NCBI GenBank assembly: GCA_015178975.1
Contig: WHVD01000021.1
Span: forward strand, 434,001 to 498,000
Direction of reading: 5' to 3'
Source: Hysterangium stoloniferum
Lineage: Eukaryota; Basidiomycota; Agaricomycetes; Hysterangiales; Hysterangiaceae
Length of the DNA stretch: 64,000 bases
Position numbers and translations under genes: made by a program. A model generated the notes under the pieces. That model was not told where the DNA came from. It ran no database searches and saw only the letters and a program-made list of their open reading frames with translations. This document shows positions 47,566-56,913 of the stretch, one piece after another (position 1 is the first letter of the stretch; each line of letters starts with the position of its first letter).

Positions 47566-48210
47566 GAGGCCTTGAGCGACATATAACAAACTCGATTACT
47601 AATAGCGTAACTGGACATACACCTAATCTATCGTATTCTCAGCATGTTCAGCTGAGTATAGTGGACATAACCAAGCTGTCCAGGCCGCAACCCTTAGTTA
47701 ACACTCCCCTAACTCAGACATCAACAACTGAAAATTCTGAAATGCTGTCTCCTCCTGTTGGGATTCAGGTTCCAATCCATACAAATGCACCAAAAGACAC
47801 ATGATGGCATCTTTTCATCCAAGATTGGGAGGATGGGGACCCTAAACATGGCATCCCCCCACTAAGAGATTGGCCGTCATCATGGCGGATTGCATTTGCA
47901 ATGAATTTTCACACCCAAGAAATGATTGCTATGGAGTTTATAAACAAGTGAGTATTTCTGTAATTTTAAATTGAACAAATTATTTAAAACTCATGCTAAA
48001 TGGTTGATAGCTGTAATCACAATGAGTCTGAGTTCCTTGCTAAATGGCCCATGGCCATGGATGGAACAACTGGATTGATGGCTGCCATCTGCCAGATGAA
48101 GATTAAGAATGGTACAGCTAGGTCCCGTTGAAGCAAGAATATGGGTATATCTAAAGCCCACAGTAACAAATGCAGCAAAATGAAAGGGTTTGGATAATTT
48201 ATATATTTGT

Positions 48211-48743
48211 GAAGTATACCATTCAAATATCTTACAAGTGATCTTAAGCTAATCATGTTTCCTCACCCACTTGGGCAATGATTCTATTGACAATAAATGT
48301 ATTGTATCACTACTATACCAGAACTCACAATGGACTTGAAGATAAGATGAAAATAGCAGGTGCATCCCCAAGGTAGAGCAGACTGACAATAAGTAAGGAG
48401 TGTGAGAAGGCAACAATTTTAAATTGCAGAAGACATAATAGACTATTCAGCAACGATAGTGTCAAGAATAGATCTGGGCATACATATGTGAGCTTGCTCT
48501 TCCCGCAATAACTCAATTGATTCCAGTCTTTATGAAGAGAATTTGTGCAAGTGTCATGTGTTCGTGGCCAGCTCAACTCAAAGGGAACAATAGTTATATC
48601 AATTTTTTTCAACAATATTTATTGTCGAACAGCAAGCACCTCATCACCATCTCCATCCTGCGCCTCCCTCGCCACCATCCCTGCTACTTCTTGGGCTCCC
48701 TGTGCCAGGTTGACTGGTGTGAAGAGTGGTGGAAGTTCTAACC
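48211..48743. other. No recognisable gene
   Basis: Short frames only. The last bases, ttctaac(c), are the left flank of gypsy1 and, by inference, originally of the gypsy2 LTR. Confidence 0.4.
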
Positions 48744-49329
48744 TGTTAAGTGCCGTGTCGGGAACTTATTCCGGAACTATCGGGAAGTCACCGGGAAGTT
48801 GGGAACTACTAGATAGGGTCAGGACGTCGGCTTCAGCTTATGTGCTGCGCCTCTACGCAAACGCTCAATGTCCTTAATTTCGGAGGTGAGACTTATGAAG
48901 GGAGTTACGGATATTCAGAGTTCCGAAGAGTTCCGAATATCGAGCGTACAGAAAGATGGGAGGAGGAATAAGAAACTAAGTCCATATCAGATCTAAGGTA
49001 AAGTACAAAATCGCGGAAACTAATATAAGTCTGCTCGTTATTGTACGACAAACTAAGACCATAATAAGACGGAAACGGAAGTGTTCTTAAAACGGAAATA
49101 CAATAAGACATATTAGGAAGGCAATATTCCGTAACGGGAATATAACAAACAAACGAGTGAATACTTGTCAACGGACAAATTACCAAATGCGGAACAAGGG
49201 AAGAATGCGGATGATACGGTAACTTTGATGTTCCGTAGTCGGAGGTCGAAAGTCGGAAGTCGGGGATCGGAAGTCGGGAGTGGGAGACCAGAAGTCGGAT
49301 ATTAAAACATCCAGGAACGGGTCGTAACA
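48744..49329 (-). repeat. gypsy1 3' LTR
   Basis: 586 bp, TG...CA ends. It contains a short array of imperfect gtcggaagtcgg repeats at about 49241-49300, matching the position where the related solo LTR carries its large 12 bp minisatellite. Confidence 0.95.
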
Positions 49330-49340
49330 GTACCCCCCTG
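49330..49340 (-). promoter_or_regulatory. gypsy1 polypurine tract
   Basis: On the minus strand AGGGGGGTAC directly precedes the 3' LTR start TGTTACG. This is the expected primer for plus-strand DNA synthesis. The gypsy2 tract has the same GGGGGG-N-AC arrangement. Confidence 0.8.
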
Positions 49341-49457
49341 TTAGGCCGAAATCCCATAGAGGCGATTAGGTACTAAGTGTTTGAAGCGACGGCTGATTGT
49401 TATGTGTCGTGAAATTTACGCAAATATGGAGGTGAGAGTTTCGGCTGTTATTCTGAG

Positions 49458-49465
49458 TATAAAAA
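49458..49465 (+). promoter_or_regulatory. TATA-like box of the antisense accessory gene
   Basis: TATAAAAA lies 56 bp upstream of the ATG at 49514 and just inside the LTR, with a pyrimidine-rich tttttgtttcttcaacc leader after it. Position and spacing fit a Pol II core promoter that reads opposite to gag-pol. Confidence 0.5.
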
Positions 49466-49513
49466 CCTCCAAATATTCGAATTAACGTTTTTGTTTCTTC
49501 AACCACAACTTGT

Positions 49514-50656
49514 ATGTCGATTCGTCGGCCGTTATTCATTACTACCCCGGAAGACTCAGATACTGAAATATCCGTACTTCAAAAGATGTCGAAGGTCACA
49601 GAACTTCAACAAAAACGCCAGAAAATGGAGGAGTTGAAACGACGACAGGAGGAGGAGGAAAGAGCGTTGATGCAGGAGTTGAAGGATGCGGAGGAGGCGG
49701 AAAAGCGGGAAGTGGAGCGGGTGAAGGCGGAAAAAGAAGCATGGATACGGGAAAAGGCGGAGGCGCAGAAAAAGAAGGAGGAGGTGGAAAGATTACAGCG
49801 GGAGTTGGAGGTGGCGGAAAAACTGAAGGAGATAAGGGAAGGAAAGGTAAGTTTGACCCATACATTCCGTGATTCCAACCGATAACTATTGATACAGCGA
49901 AAAGCCGTGGAGGTGGAAGTAGAGGGCGAAGCTGGACCTTCGAGTCCTAAAGTGAGTGCATCTGTAAAGGAAACGGTAGTCGTTTAACTTCCGAAACAGA
50001 AACCAAAGGTCAAAGCTCCGGAACGAATGGAAGTTGTCCATGAAACTCTGTGTTATCGATGTTCCATACAGAACATGACTTGTTGGAAACAGAAGGTAAA
50101 ATGGGGCGGAACTTGCTATCCTTGCGCGGTTCTCAAACTACCGTGCACCCTTGCCTCAAAAAGGGTTCCAAAAGGTGAGAAGACTCCGAAAACTAACGAC
50201 GCGGGAAGTTCAGGAGTGGCCAAAGCTACGGAAACTGAAGCATCGAGAACGGATAGTACGGGCATTGAGCTTCTCAAGGAAACCGTCGACGCGTTGGTTT
50301 TTATCGGGATGGAAGTTATGAAGATGCGGGACACAATGGATCGCCATAATGATATCCAGGAGAAAGGTTTCCGTTCGTTAATCCGGAATTTCCGGAGGCA
50401 AAACGATTTCCTGGAGAAGATAATGGTTAGCATTGGTGTAATCGCAGTATCCGAGAGGTTTTCCGATAAGGCACGGGAAGAGCCTAAAGATCTGTTGGCG
50501 GAAAGTGTTGAAAAAAGGTGGGCGTCGGGAAATGGGCCGGAGGAATCGGAGAGTGAGGATGAAGAGGTACAGGATATGGTGGAAAGTGCGGCAATTGCTG
50601 AAGAGCCAGAAGTTGGGACGGAAGGTGGATTTGGGGTGTCAGAGACTTTGAGATAG
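49514..50656 (+). CDS. Antisense accessory protein of gypsy1: coiled coil plus Zn2Cys6-type cluster
   Basis: I propose three exons, 49514-49846, 49898-49951 and 50000-50656, all in phase 0. The introns are GTAAGT...ACAG (51 bp) and GTGAGT...ACAG (48 bp, with a TTTAAC branch-like site). The second intron removes the only in-frame stop (TAA at ~49985), so an uninterrupted protein of 347 residues results. Residues ~25-110 are a Glu/Lys/Arg-rich coiled coil. Residues 147-178 hold six cysteines spaced C-x2-C-x6-C-x10-C-x2-C-x6-C, which falls within the fungal Zn2Cys6 (GAL4-type) spacing. The linker between cysteines 3 and 4 lacks the usual proline and the cluster is poor in Lys/Arg near Cys2, so DNA binding is unproven. 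The C-terminal half is helical then acidic. The gene converges on pol, with stops 87 bp apart. Function is unknown. Confidence 0.75.
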
Positions 50657-50742
50657 ATTTAATAATATTTTTTTGACTTGCAAAACCTAAACGAGTGTGA
50701 AAACGGAAAATGTCGGAAACTGAACGGAAAAGAACAGAAAGA

Positions 50743-53700
50743 TTAGAGTGATGATAAAGGTCCGGGTTTGCCTGGATAAGCCGTGTGGAAGTCAGTAACA
50801 ATTTCCATAGCATGTCCAAGTTCCGTGGCCAATATCCATGAAGTTTCCTCGTTGGTACCTTCATAACCTGCCCATTTGACTAAATAGAGCAATTTACAAG
50901 TACGTCGGCGATTGTCAATTTTAGAATCCAAAATTTCGGAAACTTCGAATTCGGGTTCTCCATCAATGATGACCGGAGGGGACGGAGGTTGAATACGTTC
51001 CGGGATTGAGTTAGGAACACAAGGTTCTAACATGGAAACGTGGAAAATGGGGTGGACTGCTCGCATACTGTTGGGAAGATGGAGAGTCCATGAAAGTGAA
51101 CCGGCTTGTGCTATAATTTCAAAAGGTCCTAAGAATTTCTCAGCGAGTTTTTTAGAAGGTCGGGTAGTACGGAAGAATTGAGCTTTTACAAAAACTTGAT
51201 CACCAATTTTAAAATTAGGAGGCGGGATCCTGTTTTTGTCCGCGGAACGTTGATAATATTCCTGTGCGGAAGAAATAGCTTTCCGAAGTTCTTGATGTAA
51301 TTCGTCGAGGTCGGTAATAAATTCTTGAGCACGGACAGAAGCCAAATCTCATTCGGAATGTACTGTGAGATTCGGATTATAGCCTTTATTGGCGAAGAAG
51401 GGAGATATGCCGGTGGTTGCATTCGGAGAGTTGTTGTAGGCGAATTCCGCAATCAGAAGAAGGGAGTTCCAGTTGTCCTGTTGGTAATTACAATAGATGC
51501 GGAGATATTGTTCCAGTGTTTGATTAACGCGTTCCGTTTGTCCATCACCTTCTGGGTGATATCCCGAGGTGAAGTGTAATTTCATGTCGAGGGCTTTTCC
51601 GAGGGCCTGGAAGAAATGGGAGACGAACTTGGAGCCTCGATCGGAAGTTACGTGAGATGGAACTCCATGTTTGGAAAATACGTGAATAATGAAAAGTTCC
51701 GCTAATTGTAAGGACGTGATTGTATCATGAGTGGGTATGAAAATGCCTTGTTTCGAGAATCGATCCACAACAACTAAAATGGATGTAAAGCCTTCGGAAG
51801 TCGGGAGTTGTTTGATAAAATCCATGGAAATTGAATTCCAAGGTTTTTCTGGTATCGGAAGTTGCTTGAGAAGGCCGTACGGCTTATGCCTCTGGGTTTT
51901 GGAGCGTAAGCAGGTGGTGCATGACTTACAGAACTGAGTTACGAAATCTCGGAGGTTGGGCCAAGTATATTCTCTACGGATTAAACCAAGAGTATTGTTG
52001 ATGCCGTAATGTCCGGAGATTGGATGATCGTGTTTATACTGAAGTACGCGGAGTCGGAGATTGTTGGAATCTGGAACGTAGATACGTCCATCAAGACGGA
52101 TAAAACCTTGAGAGTCTTGTGACCATCGGGGTTGGTCGGGATTGTCGGGAACTTCTAAATGTGGCTTGAGGGCCGGGTCAGAAGTGAGTGCGGAAAGGAT
52201 ATCTTGATGTAATTGTTCGATGTCCATAATCATGACGCTACGCATAATTGGATAGTAAAGGGAAGTTGCTCGGATAGATGCGGAAAGTTGTTGCGTTGTA
52301 AAAACCGGTTTCAAGTTATGCAGATTAACAACAGCGTAGTTACTTTCCCCCTCTTTAGGATAGACGTCCCATCGTCGAGTCATGGCATCTGGTTTTCCAC
52401 CAAGACGTCCAGGTCAGAAACGGATAATCATATTAAAAGCAGAGAGGAATTCGGACCAGCGGGCCTGCCAGCGGGTTAAAAGTTTAGTGGTAGAAAAATA
52501 TTCGAGAGTTTTGTGATCGGTAACAATGTCAACGGGAATTGCAGAACCTTCGAGATAATGGCGCCAATGTTTGAAAGCTTCAAAAATAGCCAGAAGTTCC
52601 TTATCGTGAACATCATAATTGAGCTCGGATACTGAAAGTGTCCGAGAAAGAAATGCGACCGGATGAATTTCACCGTCGGAATCTTGAATGGAAAGAATCG
52701 CGGCAATTGCATAATCGGAAGCATCGGTTTCTACAATAATCGGAACATCAGGTTTCCAATGGGAAAGGATCGGGGCAGAAGTGAAAGCATCTTTTAAAGT
52801 CTGGAAGGCGGAGCGGCATTTATCATCAAAGACCCACGGTTGAGTTTTACAGGTAAGACGAGTGAGCGGTACTGTAATATCCGAGTAGTTCCAAATAAAA
52901 TGACGGTAAAAGTTGGCGAAACCTAAAAATGATTGAATGTCCTTGACCTTCCGTGGTTCGGGCCAGTCACGGACAACTTGAACCTTGGTTTCATCCATAC
53001 GGAGACCATCAGGGCCGATGATGAAACCTAAGTATTCAATAGAATCCATGTCGAAATAACATTTTTTACCGTTGGCGAAAAGACCGTTTTTACGGAGCCT
53101 TCGGAAGACTTCCTGGACTTGTTCGTCGTGAAGGGCGGGATCCTCAGAAAATACCAAAATGTCGTCCAAATAGACTATGACACATACGTCAAGCATGTCG
53201 GAAAATATATCATTAACAAAACGTTGAAAAGCGGAAGGGGCATTGGTAAGGCCAAACAGCATAACCAACCATTCAAAGGATCCATAGCGAGTCCGAAAAG
53301 CAGTTTTCCATTCGTCGCCCTCGGCAATTCAGACCAGATGATAGGCGTGTTTGAGGTCTATCTTGGTGTAAATCCGAGCTTTCCGTGGGGCATCGAGTAG
53401 ATCGGTAACGAGTGGAAGTGGATACTTGTCTTTCCGTGTGATGGAATTTAATCCTCTGAAATCGACACAGAGTTGAAGAGAACCATCCTTTTTTCGGACG
53501 AAAAGGACGGGTGCTCCATACGGAGACTTTGAGGGACAGATAAAACCTATCGACAAATGTTCATCCAGGAACTCCCGAATAGACGAAAGTTCCGATTGGG
53601 ATAATGGGTAAATAGGTCCTAACGGAGGGTTTGAACCGGGCTCAATATCAATTTTTAAGTCGTAAGGCCTATGTGGTGCAAGCCTGTCAGCTTTTTGCTT

Positions 53701-54430
53701 ACTGAAAATGTCCGCGAAATCATGGTATTTCTCGGGAACTCCTTCCAGATCGGCTTTTAGCTCAGATAATTCTGGAGTCGCAAAACGTCCAGATGCTTCA
53801 TCAATTTTTAAACTGATCGAAAAACACTGCAAACCATCCAGTTTACTCACCCTAACAAATGCCGAAGCGTTGATGAGAGAGACTTTTGGAGGCACGGAGG
53901 TTCCGGTAGAAGCCAGAGGTGCCGTAGATGCCGAAAAGGCGTTGGCCGGAAGAGACGCTGCAGGAGGAACCGAAGTGTCGGGAATCCGGAAAGTAATACT
54001 GCCCAATACCCAGTCAATCAACGGATTATATCGGGTGAGCCAGTTGTATCCAAGAACTACCGAACAGCTAGAGTCCAACTGTGTTACGAAAAAAGTAACC
54101 GTCTGGGATGTTCCACAAGGGAACCGGATAGACATGTCGCAGGCTTGGGTAATTGCTGTATTGCTAGTGCCATCAAATAAATGTAAGGAAATTGTGGGAA
54201 CAGAATGGAGTTTCAGATTATGTTTTGTGGCAAAGGTGGTATCTACAAAACAGTGTGTGGAGCCGGAATCTATCAGAGCTCGGAACACTAAATTTCCAAG
54301 AAAGTCAGAAACGAGTTTTACAAATAATGAGTCGGGGTTAGAGAGAGCGGACGCGTTGAGACGGATAACCTCGGAGACACGGAGAGAGTCAATGCAACCC
54401 TCTGTCCATGCAGATTCCGGAGGGTTGCTT
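50743..54430 (-). pseudogene. gypsy1 pol: protease, RT, RNase H, integrase, chromodomain
   Basis: Domains in order on the minus strand: aspartic protease LIDSGSTHCFVD (~54260); RT with YPLPLVTDLLD, FGLTNAPSAFQRFVNDIF and catalytic YLDDILVFS (~53165); RNase H VETDASDYAIAAIL and ELNYDVHDKELLAI (52600-52750); integrase with an HHCC start (HPISGHYG...CKSCTTCL), DFIKQLPTSEGFTS and SDRGSKFVSHFF, and a DGQTERVNQTLEQYL Glu box (51480-52000); and chromodomain LYLVKWAGYEGTNEETSWIL (~50830). Pol is read in the -1 frame relative to gag with no obvious ATG before the protease. Three TGA stops (near 53326, 52416 and 51347) each replace what is normally an Arg codon in the family, consistent with CGA to TGA. 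MLFGL in place of MPFGL is also a C to T change at CpG. Otherwise it is full length. Confidence 0.93.
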
Positions 54431-55655
54431 ACTCTTTTTTCGACTCCGTGGCAGGTTTTTCCTTAGATGTTGTAGTCGTAGTGGAAGTTGCCGCGCGAGC
54501 CTTGGAAGAGTTAGATTTAACGGTACAGTCGGAAACCTTGTGTCCGCCTTTCCCGCAGAAAAGGCAGAGGTCGTTGTCCATACTTCGTTGTTTCTCCTTC
54601 GGGGTGAGTTTACCGTCGGTACCCAACAAATGGGAAATGTCGGGTTTGTCAGAAGTTGACTGTTTCTCCTTGTTGGATTTCTTGTCTTTCTTCCGGTCGG
54701 AATTTGATTTGCCAGTATTAGTGCCAGAGCCGGTATTATTGCCTGAGTTGTTGCCGGAAGACTTGCTAGCCGACGCCTTGTTGTTCTGAGAACATTCCGT
54801 TGGGTTCTCTCGAGAAACCTCGGCTCTTCGTTCCCAATAACGGGCATCGGATGTTTGAGCTTTCATCCGCATGAGTTGGAGAGTTTTCGGCTGTCCATCT
54901 TTGCAGATTTCGTCTTTAAGGCGTGACGGAAGTCCCATATAGAAATGGTGCCTGAGGGCGGAATCATCCCATCCACATCGTGCGGCGAGGGTATTGAACT
55001 TGACGAGATAATCGGAAACTCGTTGATTGTCCTTCATCTTGAGGGTCATTAGTTCATTTTCTGCTTCGCCGGATTGATCGTAAGGTCCGAAGTTGGTTTC
55101 CAGTTCTTCCACAAAAGCGTCCCAGTCGTCGAGCCATACGGGTGTCTCATCGGATATTCCGGATAGTCCGGGTTCGAACCAATCCTGAGCGGTATCCTTA
55201 AGATATGAGAGCGCAAAATTGACTTTTCGACTGTCGGATTTAAAAGCATTGGGTCGATCACGGAAACTGAAACGGCATTGAAGAAGGAAATTCTTCAATT
55301 TTTTCGGATCCTTGCCGGTAAAAGGTTCGGGTTCTTTGACTCCGGTGCGGGATGATTCTTTACTATCCTCAGCGGATTTCAAATAGTCAGCGAATTTCAC
55401 AATGGAGTTGATGAACAACATTTCAGTCGGTTCATCGGAAGATTTCTTTTTCGATGTCTCCGGCTGATCTTCTGCCTCGTTGTCGGAAGTGTGGGGATCA
55501 TTGGGATCCTTTGTTACCTCGGTAACCTCCTCGGTAACTTCTTCGACTGAAGCTGATGTTGTCGGCTGAATTGGGGTTTCGGGTTGAGTGGTGTAAAGTT
55601 GCAACAGGGATTGAAGTTGGGATGGTCCTTCAGCAGCTTTGCGTTTGGGACCCAT
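54429..55655 (-). CDS. gypsy1 Gag
   Basis: A 408-residue uninterrupted frame. The N-terminus is acidic and Thr/Glu-rich (residues 25-90). The retrotransposon Gag core has FLLQCRFSFRDRPNAF, VNFALSYLKDTAQDWFEP, WDAFVEELETNFGPYD and VSDYLVKFNTLAARCGWDD (residues ~130-250). A Ser/Asn/Lys-rich linker leads to one zinc knuckle, CLFCGKGGHKVSDC (residues ~361-374). It ends in a Thr-rich tail and SKKE. The leader between LTR and ATG is only 34 nt. A run of six A just before the stop could allow the -1 shift into pol. Gag forms the virus-like particle that encloses reverse transcription. Confidence 0.93.
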   Translation of the reverse strand: MGPKRKAAEGPSQLQSLLQLYTTQPETPIQPTTSASVEEVTEEVTEVTKDPNDPHTSDNEAEDQPETSKKKSSDEPTEMLFINSIVKFADYLKSAEDSKESSRTGVKEPEPFTGKDPKKLKNFLLQCRFSFRDRPNAFKSDSRKVNFALSYLKDTAQDWFEPGLSGISDETPVWLDDWDAFVEELETNFGPYDQSGEAENELMTLKMKDNQRVSDYLVKFNTLAARCGWDDSALRHHFYMGLPSRLKDEICKDGQPKTLQLMRMKAQTSDARYWERRAEVSRENPTECSQNNKASASKSSGNNSGNNTGSGTNTGKSNSDRKKDKKSNKEKQSTSDKPDISHLLGTDGKLTPKEKQRSMDNDLCLFCGKGGHKVSDCTVKSNSSKARAATSTTTTTSKEKPATESKKE

Positions 55656-55689
55656 GATGAGTGAGTCGCAGAGTTGAGATCTGATATAC

Positions 55690-56275
55690 TGTTAAGTGCC
55701 ATGTCGGGAACTTATTCCGGAACTATCGGGAAGTCACCGGGAAGTCGGGAACTACTAGATAGGGTCAGGACGTCGGCTTCAGCTTATGTGCTGCGCCTCT
55801 ACGCAAACGCTCAATGTCCTTAATTTCGGAGGTGAGACTTATGAAGGGAGTTACGGATATTCAGAGTTCCGAAGAGTTCCGAATATCGAGCGTACAGAAA
55901 GACGGGAGGAGGAATAAGAAACTAAGTCCATATCAGATCTAAGGTAAAGTACAAAATCGCGGAAACTAATATAAGTCTGCTCGTTATTGTACGACAAACT
56001 AAGACCATAATAAGACGGAAACGGAAGTGTTCTTAAAACGGAAATACAATAAGACATATTAGGAAGGCAATATTCCGTAACGGGAATATAACAAACAAAC
56101 GAGTGAATACTTGTCAACGGACAAATTACCAAATGCGGAACAAGGGAAGAATGCGGATGATACGGTAACTTTGATGTTCCGTAGTCGGAGGTCGAAAGTC
56201 GGAAGTCGGGGATCGGAAGTCGGGAGTGGGAGACCAGAAGTCGGATATTAAAACATCCGGGAACGGGTCGTAACA
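55690..56275 (-). repeat. gypsy1 5' LTR
   Basis: 586 bp, the same length as the 3' copy. The differences seen are at the positions equivalent to 48758, 48798 and 48957 and near 49315 of the 3' LTR, each a CpG/TpG or CpG/CpA pair. It abuts the gypsy2 3' LTR with only TAAC between. Confidence 0.95.
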
Positions 56276-56279
56276 TAAC

Positions 56280-56888
56280 TGTTCTATATACGAAGAATAT
56301 CAACTGTTTAAGTATGATACGTAGATGTATTGACTGTTTAAGTCTAATACAGGCTAAACAGGTATTGACTATTTAGTTCAATACGATTGAGTGAAGTAGC
56401 TATCTAAAGTAAAGTAGAAAGCTAAAACGGATAAAGGGAATCGACTGTTAAGTGCGATTCCAAATGACTGCTCGAGTGTAGAAAAGAGTAACGAGAGAGT
56501 CGAATGGTAGAGTAGCGTGGATGTAGTCTGCACGGATTGATATATAGATGGAGTTTTGACTGGTACAGTTCGAAACTCTGATTGCATGGATGGTTGAAGC
56601 CTGTCTGTAACAGTCGAGATGATACCCCAATCACAACTTATGGGACACTAGCTGGGTGTCTGGGTAAGTCATCGTTGCAGGGTAAAAGTGTCTGAGTTCT
56701 AATTACGGGCACTAGAATACATGAGTCTGGCATGTATGCACCCACAAGAGTTGATGTACCACATACATAGGTTGTCGAACTAATATAAGTGTATAATAGA
56801 ATAGAGAGAAAGAAGAAATAATAATGGGAATATAGTATGGGCTTATCCAGACTATATTTCCTGAGCATATTTCGCCATACCTCTCACA
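56280..56888 (-). repeat. gypsy2 3' LTR
   Basis: 609 bp from TGTGAGAGGTATGG (element sense, at 56888) to TATATAGAACA (56280). It is preceded by the purine tract CCTGGGGGGCAC (56889-56900). Parts resemble the fragment at the left end of the window (238-617). The left flank is TAAC, which was probably continuous with ttctaac at 48737-48743 before gypsy1 inserted. Confidence 0.8.
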
Positions 56889-56900
56889 GTGCCCCCCAGG
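56889..56900 (-). promoter_or_regulatory. gypsy2 polypurine tract
   Basis: CCTGGGGGGCAC on the minus strand directly precedes the LTR start TGTGAG. Confidence 0.75.
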
Positions 56901-56913
56901 TCGAAGAGCTATG

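Larger units (their letters stand above)
44740..48210 (+). pseudogene. Crypton-like tyrosine recombinase gene, split by a solo LTR
   Basis: Segments match a mushroom tyrosine-recombinase family: WRWDEEANCAFGNPS (~44850), SIGWTVWTRY (~45096), YPQPELPAADLDYHMKVWIN (45412-45470), VYGRALQDEDYLFPSINVN and PMSHDIVQKWIDKFT (45490-45610), and the catalytic box TTHCFRKGGAQYQFMFALIG (45645-45707, HxxR). GGWAEGEH and then LLDELHYYEDGHGDAL follow (45735-45890). After VGEIKALIGG the frame is cut at 45981 and resumes after the solo LTR as LERHITNSITN (47571), continuing to IPPLRDWPSSWRIAFAMNF (~47855). An exon with ESEFLAKWPMAMDGTTGLMA follows (~48025). Several stops (for example near 45710 and 45735) make it inactive. 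Such enzymes recombine circular DNA intermediates. Confidence 0.82.
48744..56275 (-). mobile_element. Ty3/gypsy chromovirus 'gypsy1', nearly complete
   Basis: A 7532 bp LTR retrotransposon in minus orientation. It has two 586 bp LTRs starting TGTTACGACC and ending ACTTAACA (element sense), and flanks TAACC (48739-48743) and TAACT (56276-56280) that fit a 5 bp duplication with one change. Internal order is gag (55655-54429), pol in the -1 frame with protease, RT, RNase H, integrase and chromodomain (to 50743), then an oppositely oriented accessory gene (49514-50656), then the polypurine tract next to the 3' LTR. The LTRs differ at about four positions by eye, all CpG transitions, so insertion is recent. 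Confidence 0.95.

Noticed and set aside
49596..49878. Minus-strand Pro/Ser/Phe-rich ORFs
   Set aside because: They are shadows of the coiled-coil exon on the plus strand.
49514..49885. Single-exon 123-residue coiled-coil protein
   Set aside because: A GTAAGT donor and ACAG acceptor in phase join it to the cysteine-rich ORF at 50027, which explains both frames better.
53708..54466. 252-codon plus-strand ORF
   Set aside because: It is antisense to the protease and pol start with no independent motif, so it is a shadow.
48744..56275. RIP as in Ascomycetes
   Set aside because: The changes are at CpG rather than CpA, and the species looks basidiomycete, so methylation and deamination fit better.
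56280..56646. Separate solo LTR ending at TATGGGACA
   Set aside because: The polypurine tract at 56889 followed by TGTGAG shows the LTR extends to 56888; the TGTCCC site is internal.
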